Below, piece by piece: positions 1-5,997 of a stretch of DNA of 14,226 nt (position 1 is its first letter; each line of letters begins with the position of its first letter). Below the pieces are notes generated by a model, which was not told the DNA's origin, did not search any database, and saw only the letters and a list, made by a program, of their open reading frames with translations. Both the position numbers and the translations under genes were made by a program. The stretch lies in contig CAIRAS010000268.1 in the NCBI GenBank assembly GCA_903876615.1, forward strand, positions 1 to 14,226. The letters are read 5' to 3'. This stretch comes from an uncultured Holophagaceae bacterium. GTDB lineage: Bacteria > Acidobacteriota > Holophagae > Holophagales > Holophagaceae.

Positions 1-57
1 GCCAAGCCCGCCCCTCGCTGCTTCCTCCGCTCGACCGTTTGCTTCCCTGGAAACACC

Positions 58-2679
58 ATGAAAACCTCTGAGATCCGCCAGCGCTTCCTCCAGTACTTCG
101 AGCACCAGGGCCACCGGCGGGTGGCCTCCAGTGCCGTGATCGGCCCCGCGGACGATCCCACAGTGATGTGGACGAACTCCGGCATGATCCAGTTCAAGGA
201 CGTCTTCCTCGGCAAGGAAAACCGCGACTACAGCCGGGCCACCAGCAGCCAGAAGTGCCTGCGGGCCGGGGGCAAACACAACGACCTCGACATGGTGGGC
301 TTCACCGCCAGGCACCACACCTTCTTCGAGATGCTCGGCAACTTCAGCTTCGGCGACTACTTCAAGGCCGAGGCCATCCGCTACGCCTGGGAGTTCGTCA
401 CGGGCCCGGTCAGCGAGGGCAACCTGGGCATGGATGCCAGCAAGCTCTGGATCACCGTGTTCGAGGGCGCGGAGGGCGTCCCCGCGGATGTCGAGGCCGA
501 GGAGCTCTGGAAGGCCGCCGGTGTGCCTGCGGCGCGCATCATGCGCTGCGGCAAGAAGGACAACTTCTGGCAGATGGGGGATACCGGCCCCTGCGGCCCC
601 TGCTCCGAGATGCACTACGACCGGGGGGCCCACATCCCGGGCGACGCCACTCCGAACGGGGAGGGCGACCGGGTCATGGAGATCTGGAACCTGGTCTTCA
701 TGCAGTATGAGCGCGACCCGAAGGGCGTCCTGACCCCCCTGCCCAAGCCCAGCATCGACACGGGCATGGGCCTGGAGCGCACCGCCAGCATCCTCCAGGG
801 CGTGGACTCGAACTACGAGATCGACCTCTTCGTGCCCATCTTCGAGGCCATCTGGAAGGCCGCCAAGGTGCGGCCAGAAGACCGGCACGAGCTGGCCAAT
901 CGCACGGCCTCCCAGGTCATCGCGGACCACATCCGCGCCGCCACCTTCATGTGCTACGACGGGGTCGTGCCTGGCAACGAGGGGCGCGGCTACGTGCTGC
1001 GCAAGATCGTGCGTCGCGCCCTGCGCTTCGGCCGGAAGCTCGGCATCGAAGGCCTCTTCTTCTCCGAGCTGGCCCCTGCTGTCTTCCAGGCCATGGGGGA
1101 TCAGTACCCGGAGCTGCTCCCGGAGCTGGGCCGCATCCAGAAGGCCCTCCACCGCGAGGAACGCCAGTTCAGCCAGACCCTCTCCACCGGCCTGAAGATC
1201 CTCGAGGCCAGCGAGGTCTCCTCCGGGACCTTCGCCGGCCCGGACATCTTCAAGCTCTACGACACCTACGGCTTCCCCGTGGACCTGGTGGAGGACTGGT
1301 GCCGGGAGCGAGGCATCGTCGCCGATCTGGCCGGCTTCCAGCTGGAGCTCAATGCCCAGCGCACCCGGGCCCGGGCGGCCATGAAGGCCCATGACCTGCG
1401 GCTGGCAGGCGATCTGGCCATCCTGGCCGACCTGCCCCCGACCCGCTTCACCGGCTACGACCAGCTCGAGAGCCAGGCTCATGTGGTGGCCCTCTTCGAC
1501 GCCGAGCACCGCCGCGTGCAGCAGCTCTCCGGGGACGGCTACGCCCTGCTGGACCGCACCCCCTTCTACGCCCTGTCAGGCGGCCAGGTGGGTGACACCG
1601 GACAGCTCCGCTTCGAAGGCGGCCATGCGGAAGTGCTGGACACCACGGCCCCGGCCCACAAGCGCCACCTGCACAAGGTGCAGGTCACCGGGATCCTGGT
1701 GGAAAACACCACCGTCAACGCCCATGTGCATCCCATCCGCCGGCGCCGGATCCGCGCGCACCACACGGCGACCCACCTCCTCCACGCCGCCCTCCGGGAA
1801 GTGCTTGGCACCCACGTGAAGCAGGCCGGCAGCGTGGTGGACGCGAACCGGCTGCGCTTCGACTTCACCCACTTCGCCCCGCTGGAGCTGGCTCAGATCG
1901 TCGAGATCGAGCGGCTCGCCTCCCGCCAGGCTCTGCGGTCCATCGACACAAACATGCGGGAGATGGACATCGAGGAGGCCCTCACCTCCGGGGCCATGGC
2001 CCTGTTCGGCGAGAAGTACGGTGACGTGGTCCGGGTGGTGCAAGTCCCCGGCTTCTCCACGGAGCTGTGCGGCGGCACCCATGTGCCCAACACTGGCGAG
2101 ATCGGCGTGGTGAAGATCATCTCCGAGGGTGCCGTGAGCGCCGGTGTGCGACGCATCGAGGCGGTTGCCGGGGAGCTGGCTCTGGAGCTCCTCCAGGCCG
2201 ATGAGGCCATGATCCACCAGCTGTCCCGCCAGGCCAACATCGGGAGAGAGGCCCTGCCTGAACTCCTCACGGTCCGGGACCACCGCATCGCCCAGCTTGA
2301 GCGGGACCTGAAGGAAGCCAAGCTGAAGGCCGCCAGCGGCGGCAGCGGCGCGGAACAAGTCGAGCAGGTCAACGGCGCCACCCTGGTGATCGCCCAGGTG
2401 GAGGGCCTGGAGGGCAACGCGCTGCGCGAGCTCATGGACCAGGTCCGGACCCGTCACCACAGCGCCGTCATCGTGCTCGCCTCGACGGTGGCCGCGGACA
2501 AGGTGGCGGCCCTGGTGTCCGTCTCGCCGGACCTCTCCTACGACGCGGGAGCGCTCTTCCGCGCCATGCTGCCCGCCCTGAACGGGCGCGGGGGCGGCAA
2601 GAAGGATCTGGCCCAGGGCGGCGGCAGCAACCCGGCCGGCCTTCCGGCGGCTCTGGCTGCCGTGAAGGCTGCGCTTTAG
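58..2679 (+). CDS. alaS: Alanyl-tRNA synthetase
   Basis: Class II aminoacyl-tRNA synthetase that charges tRNA-Ala in the cytoplasm and clears mischarged Ser/Gly. The 873-residue length is normal for a full bacterial AlaS. The N-terminal catalytic core starts with the family-typical MKTSEIRQRFLQYF and carries motif 1 (TNSGMIQFKDVFLG), motif 2 (RAGGKHNDLDMVG...FFEMLGNFSFGDYF) and motif 3 (GMGLERTASILQG). The editing domain has both zinc-binding signatures, H569-TAT-H573 and C671-GGT-H675. The C-terminal DHHA1/C-Ala region ends with a glycine-rich GRGGGKKDLAQGGG stretch. ATG 58 is chosen because the conserved N-terminus begins there, although the frame stays open to the window edge. The Shine-Dalgarno is weak (GGA about 7 nt upstream). 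A different frame entering from the left ends in TGA at 59-61, so an upstream gene could overlap this start by ATGA; its identity cannot be seen. The gene converges on the cytochrome operon. Confidence 0.98.
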   Translation: MKTSEIRQRFLQYFEHQGHRRVASSAVIGPADDPTVMWTNSGMIQFKDVFLGKENRDYSRATSSQKCLRAGGKHNDLDMVGFTARHHTFFEMLGNFSFGDYFKAEAIRYAWEFVTGPVSEGNLGMDASKLWITVFEGAEGVPADVEAEELWKAAGVPAARIMRCGKKDNFWQMGDTGPCGPCSEMHYDRGAHIPGDATPNGEGDRVMEIWNLVFMQYERDPKGVLTPLPKPSIDTGMGLERTASILQGVDSNYEIDLFVPIFEAIWKAAKVRPEDRHELANRTASQVIADHIRAATFMCYDGVVPGNEGRGYVLRKIVRRALRFGRKLGIEGLFFSELAPAVFQAMGDQYPELLPELGRIQKALHREERQFSQTLSTGLKILEASEVSSGTFAGPDIFKLYDTYGFPVDLVEDWCRERGIVADLAGFQLELNAQRTRARAAMKAHDLRLAGDLAILADLPPTRFTGYDQLESQAHVVALFDAEHRRVQQLSGDGYALLDRTPFYALSGGQVGDTGQLRFEGGHAEVLDTTAPAHKRHLHKVQVTGILVENTTVNAHVHPIRRRRIRAHHTATHLLHAALREVLGTHVKQAGSVVDANRLRFDFTHFAPLELAQIVEIERLASRQALRSIDTNMREMDIEEALTSGAMALFGEKYGDVVRVVQVPGFSTELCGGTHVPNTGEIGVVKIISEGAVSAGVRRIEAVAGELALELLQADEAMIHQLSRQANIGREALPELLTVRDHRIAQLERDLKEAKLKAASGGSGAEQVEQVNGATLVIAQVEGLEGNALRELMDQVRTRHHSAVIVLASTVAADKVAALVSVSPDLSYDAGALFRAMLPALNGRGGGKKDLAQGGGSNPAGLPAALAAVKAAL

Positions 2680-2710
2680 ATTTTCAGCATTTCCTAGGCC
2701 TTTGCGCCTG

Positions 2711-2737
2711 CTCGGTATCGGCTGCGCCGATACCGAG
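2711..2737. terminator. Hairpin between convergent genes, probable bidirectional terminator
   Basis: Perfect inverted repeat: CTCGGTATCGG, a 5-nt loop CTGCG, then CCGATACCGAG. It lies 31 bp after the alaS stop and 38 bp after the stop of the last cytochrome-operon gene, so its position suits termination from both sides. Neither strand has a U-tract immediately after the stem (plus strand continues ATAAGGGAAAAAGGG), so it is not a textbook intrinsic terminator. It could instead protect 3' ends or work with Rho. Confidence 0.6.
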
Positions 2738-2775
2738 ATAAGGGAAAAAGGGACGCGGGCGCGGCCATCTAGGAG

Positions 2776-3741
2776 TTACTTGTTTCCGCCTTTTTCGTGG
2801 CAGCCCAGGCAGGTGATGAGCTTGGGATCGGGACTGCGCCAGTAGACGCTGTCCTGGCCACCGGTCTCCTTCCGGAGATTCTCCGGGACTCGGGCCCAGT
2901 AGAAGATGAAGGCCGTGCTGCCGTCCGCCTTGGTCTCTTTCATGTAGAGGGGCCCTGGCTCCGTGCCGGGCTTGCCCTTCTCGTCCGTGAAGGTGGCCAT
3001 GACGGCGTAGGCGCCGGACTTCAGGGGTTTGCCGGCCTGGTAGTCATCGATGCCCGAGGCGGTGACCCAGATCCTGCGCCAGCGGTCGCCATGGGCCTTG
3101 CTGCGGGAGGGCGCCGCCTCCGCCGGTTCCAGGCTGGCGTAGTCCAGGGCCCGAATGGGCAGGTCGGCTTCAAGGTCATTCCGCTTCGCACGATCAGCCT
3201 CCGCAGCGGCCTTGTTGGTCTCCTCGTTGCCGAACACCATGATGCCCCCCAGCTTGCCGCTGAAGCCCCAGGTGCCCAGCCAGAGCAGGCCCACCAGGAG
3301 GGCCGGCACGCCGGCGCCGCGCTCGAAGAACCGGCGCCCTCCGTGGCGACGGTCCGCGGGTCCGGCCTCCAGGTTCCGCCACGCGCGCCAGAGCAGAAAG
3401 ACACAGAGGCCGCCGATGACAAAGCCCGCCGCAGCCGCAAAGATGTGCAGCTGCAGCATTTTCTGGAGCACCTGCTTCTCGGAGGCAATGACCGGCAGGA
3501 ACCCGGAGGGCGGGATCAGGTTGATCTGACGCCCCCACACCAGCCCGCTGAAGAGGGCCACGGTGCTGCCGACCCAGGCGACCAAGGCCAGGAAGAAGGC
3601 CGTGCCGGTGGTGACCTTGCTATGTTTCGGGAAGAAGGAGGCCAGCACCGCCAGAGGCAGGGCTGCCACCAGGCCCAGGGGCAGATGCACAAAAGCCGGG
3701 TGCTCCCGGGCGACGAACTCGAGAAGAGGGGAGGCTGTCAT
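2776..3741 (-). CDS. Four-helix membrane protein with C-terminal cytochrome P460-like monohaem domain
   Basis: A 321-residue two-part protein. The N-terminal half has four predicted membrane helices (about 17-36, 46-67, 97-118, 144-161) and resembles the DUF2231 family, with the HPAFVHLPLGL signature (H14, H19) and another helix-edge histidine, H99. The C-terminal half (about 195-316) resembles cytochrome P460 (IWVTASGIDDYQAGKPLKSG, FIFYWARVP, YWRSPDPKLITCLGCH) with one haem c motif, C311-LGC-H315, close to the C-terminus as in that family. The arginine-rich loop between helices 3 and 4 (RRHGGRRFFERG) should be cytoplasmic, which places both termini and the haem domain in the periplasm. ATG 3741 has AGGAG 4 nt upstream. 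It is the last gene of the operon, 12 bp after the beta-barrel gene. A role as inner-membrane-anchored electron carrier or small-molecule redox enzyme is inference. Family assignments are from pattern recognition only. Confidence 0.8.
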   Translation of the reverse strand: MTASPLLEFVAREHPAFVHLPLGLVAALPLAVLASFFPKHSKVTTGTAFFLALVAWVGSTVALFSGLVWGRQINLIPPSGFLPVIASEKQVLQKMLQLHIFAAAAGFVIGGLCVFLLWRAWRNLEAGPADRRHGGRRFFERGAGVPALLVGLLWLGTWGFSGKLGGIMVFGNEETNKAAAEADRAKRNDLEADLPIRALDYASLEPAEAAPSRSKAHGDRWRRIWVTASGIDDYQAGKPLKSGAYAVMATFTDEKGKPGTEPGPLYMKETKADGSTAFIFYWARVPENLRKETGGQDSVYWRSPDPKLITCLGCHEKGGNK

Positions 3742-3753
3742 GGGACTCCTGGC

Positions 3754-4623
3754 TCAGAACACACGGGCAACGTTGAAGCCGAAGGCCCACTGCGATGAAG
3801 GTCGAGGCCCGCCGCCGTAGTCCCCGCTGAGTACCTGGTTGGCGGTGGTGCCGCTCGCGTTGGTGCCGAACACGGTGAACCGGTGCTTGAAGGTCTTGTA
3901 AGAGAAGCCCCCCGCGAACCCGTTCTGGTAGGTGGTGCCATCGGTGACGCCACCCGGCGCCGCCTTGGCGAACTTGGATGGACGGGGGTAGTACTCGGTC
4001 GCGAAGGAGAACTTGTCCGTGAAGCCAATGCGCAGTCCCACTCCCACATTGAAGACCCCACCCTTGTTAGGGGTGGTGTTCGGCGTCTTCCCAGGGGGCA
4101 CCGGCAGGATGGTGTCGGTGGTGGTGGTCTTGGAGATGTAGGTCGGTACCAGGGAGAAAATGATGTCGTCCGTGACGAAGATCTCTGTCGGCAACTGAGC
4201 CGTCATGCCGGAGATGCCCACCTTGCCCAGAGGCGTGATGGTTTCCTTCACGACCTCATCGAACCGCTCTGCACGAATGGCCATGCGGACCCGGTCCCCG
4301 TTCAGCACTTGCTGCTGGAGGCCCACGTTGAAGGTCTTGTTGTCCGCCGTGCGATAGATGAAGGCGTTCAGGCCCTTGATGGGCTTGATGCCGAAGGTGA
4401 ACCCCACGCCGGCATAGGCGTAGCCGTCCAGGCCGTAGACGTCCTTGCCATGGTCCTTGATGGGCTGGATGAACCGGTGCGTGAACACCACCCCCAGATC
4501 CCAGTACTGCATCCGCTCCGCCGAGGGCAGGTTGATCACCAGCGGGTAATCGGATGATTCGGCGCGAAGGGCCCCTCCGGCCAGGAGGGAACAGAGGAGC
4601 AGGGCAGCGGGCTTCCGTGTCAT
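3754..4623 (-). CDS. Outer-membrane beta-barrel protein, DUF5777-like
   Basis: A 289-residue protein with a Sec signal peptide (MTRKPAALLLCSLLAGGALRA, probable cleavage before ESSDY). The rest alternates polar and hydrophobic residues in many short strands (YWDLGVVFTHRF, GYAYAGVGFTFGIKPI, FNVGVGLRIGFTDKFSFATEYYP, NGFAGGFSYKTFKHRFTVFGT) and ends with FGFNVARVF. A terminal phenylalanine is the usual outer-membrane barrel sorting signal. The DLGVVFTHRF start and overall length resemble DUF5777 family barrels, which I recall occurring beside cytochrome genes. There is no haem motif. ATG 4623 has GGAG 5 nt upstream and lies 17 bp after the monohaem cytochrome gene. At this size it would form a barrel of roughly a dozen strands, much smaller than MtrB-type conduit porins, so whether it can sheath a cytochrome is open. 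Confidence 0.8.
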   Translation of the reverse strand: MTRKPAALLLCSLLAGGALRAESSDYPLVINLPSAERMQYWDLGVVFTHRFIQPIKDHGKDVYGLDGYAYAGVGFTFGIKPIKGLNAFIYRTADNKTFNVGLQQQVLNGDRVRMAIRAERFDEVVKETITPLGKVGISGMTAQLPTEIFVTDDIIFSLVPTYISKTTTTDTILPVPPGKTPNTTPNKGGVFNVGVGLRIGFTDKFSFATEYYPRPSKFAKAAPGGVTDGTTYQNGFAGGFSYKTFKHRFTVFGTNASGTTANQVLSGDYGGGPRPSSQWAFGFNVARVF

Positions 4624-4640
4624 CGGATCTCCAGGCTCAT

Positions 4641-4991
4641 CTACTTGGCGGCAAACTTGCGCATGATCGGGATCATTCCTTGCACGTCAGCTTCGGACAT
4701 CTTGTCCTTGAAGGCAGGCATCTTCTCCTTGCCCTCAAGGGTGATCTTGATCCAGTCCGAGTCCTTCTTCTTATTGGCCTTCCGGCTGTCGGTGAAGTCG
4801 AAGCCGTTGTCCGGCAGAGGCTTGCCGCTGTTGTCCCGGCCAGACCCGTTGGCGCCGTGGCAGCGGGCGCAGGCGTCGGTCCAGTATTTTTGGAGGTCCC
4901 CGCCCTGGAACTTGGGCAGGTCCTTGGCAGGATCGCCCGCCAGCAGGGATGTGCCGGCGAGGAGCAGGGCAGAGAGAAGAGTGAGCCGCAT
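4641..4991 (-). CDS. Small secreted class I cytochrome c (monohaem)
   Basis: A 116-residue periplasmic electron carrier. It has a signal peptide (MRLTLLSALLLAGTSLLAG) followed by a mature domain of about 97 residues. One haem motif C41-ARC-H45 is followed by GANGSGRDNSGKPLPDNGFDFTD, a common cytochrome c553/c6-like arrangement. M91 in EGKEKMPAFKDKMSEAD is the likely sixth haem ligand. The open frame extends upstream to 5189 inside the multihaem cytochrome gene, but the start is set at ATG 4991 because AGGAGG sits exactly 6 nt upstream and the signal peptide begins there. It is the second gene of the operon, 40 bp after the 30-haem gene. A role as soluble periplasmic shuttle is inference from size and Met ligation. 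Confidence 0.92.
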   Translation of the reverse strand: MRLTLLSALLLAGTSLLAGDPAKDLPKFQGGDLQKYWTDACARCHGANGSGRDNSGKPLPDNGFDFTDSRKANKKKDSDWIKITLEGKEKMPAFKDKMSEADVQGMIPIMRKFAAK

Positions 4992-4997
4992 GAAGGG

Positions 4998-5003
4998 CCT
5001 CCT
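4998..5003 (-). promoter_or_regulatory. Ribosome binding site deciding the monohaem cytochrome start
   Basis: AGGAGG on the minus strand, 6 nt before ATG 4991. It rules out the longer frame that opens at 5189. Confidence 0.85.
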
Positions 5004-5031
5004 GGAGGGTGGGGGGGGATGGGGTCGGAAA

Positions 5032-5997
5032 CTAGTTCCAGATGTTGCCGCTGGTGGTGTGGGTCTTCCCGTGGCAGGCGAGGGCGCAGCCGCCCCTGCC
5101 TGCGGTGGTCGGGGTGTAGGTCTTGCTGCCGGTGACAACGGACCCGAACAGGATGGTGTCACTGGGGAGCTGGTCCGCAGGCGTACCACTGATGCCGCTG
5201 ACTGCGCTGGTATCCAGATACTTGAAGTGGTTCTGGGCGCCGGGCTTCGCGACCGTCATGCTGTGGCAGTAGTCGCAGGTCTGCTTGTGCTCGCTCGCCG
5301 TGTGCCGACCCGTGAGGTCGTTGAACTCGGGATTGGTCACAACGCCACCGCTGCTGGTCTGGGTTTTGTGGCAGGCGATGCAGTAGGTGGTGGTGTTCAC
5401 GGGGTTGCTCCCGGTCTGCCAGCCGGGGGTCGTCTGGCCCCCGTGGCAGCTGATATTGGAGCAGGTGAAGGCAGTCGCGCTGGAGGTGAAGCCAGCGGTG
5501 GATCCCTGGGAGTTGAAGGTCGGGTCGATGCCGACTGCACCTGGAGCTGACAGCTTGGGCGAGGTGACCAGCTTGTTGGCGTTGCTGTAGTGGGTGTTGG
5601 AGGCGTCCCCGGGGACGGAGCCCACGTGACAGGCCTCACAGGCGGGGAACTTGGCGGCTGCGAGGGTGCCGGGCAGGGCGGGCGTGGCCCGGGTAAAGGT
5701 CGCCAGGGCTAAGTGCTTGGGATGAGACCCAACGAGGCTGGGCCAGGCAGCCGTGGTGTCTGAAGGCCCCTGGGTTCCGAAGTTAGCGCCCACGTGACAG
5801 GACAGGCAGGTGCCCGCCGTCTTGCCCGCAGCCAGCGGAGAGCCCGCCGTGTGACACTTGGTGCAGGTGGGGCCAGGCTGGGTGCTGGCAGGGTTGTTCT
5901 CGTCGTGGCAGGTCTTGCACTCCGCCGTGAACTGGGCAGAGGTCACCGTCTGGTGGGAGTTGCCTCCGGTACTGAGGTCGGCGTATCGGAAAGGCGA
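5032..5997 (-). repeat. Octahaem repeat 3 of the multihaem cytochrome
   Basis: Haem motifs in order are CKTCH, CTKCH, CLSCH, CEACH, CSNISCH (5443-5463), CIACH, CDYCH and CALACH (5071-5088). The opening part is the most diverged of the three. The protein stops 12 residues after the last haem motif, so the polypeptide ends at a repeat boundary. Confidence 0.9.

Noticed and set aside
2..61. Tail of an upstream coding sequence ending in TGA at 59-61
   Set aside because: Would make an ATGA overlap with alaS, but only about 19 codons are inside the window and the translation is unrecognisable.
2797..3798. 333-codon open frame antisense to the P460 gene
   Set aside because: Opposite strand of a protein with clear helices and a haem motif; the translation shows no domain and overlaps the whole gene.
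4992..5189. Longer start of the monohaem cytochrome at 5189
   Set aside because: Runs inside the upstream gene with a Pro/Arg-rich translation; AGGAGG and the signal peptide fix ATG 4991.
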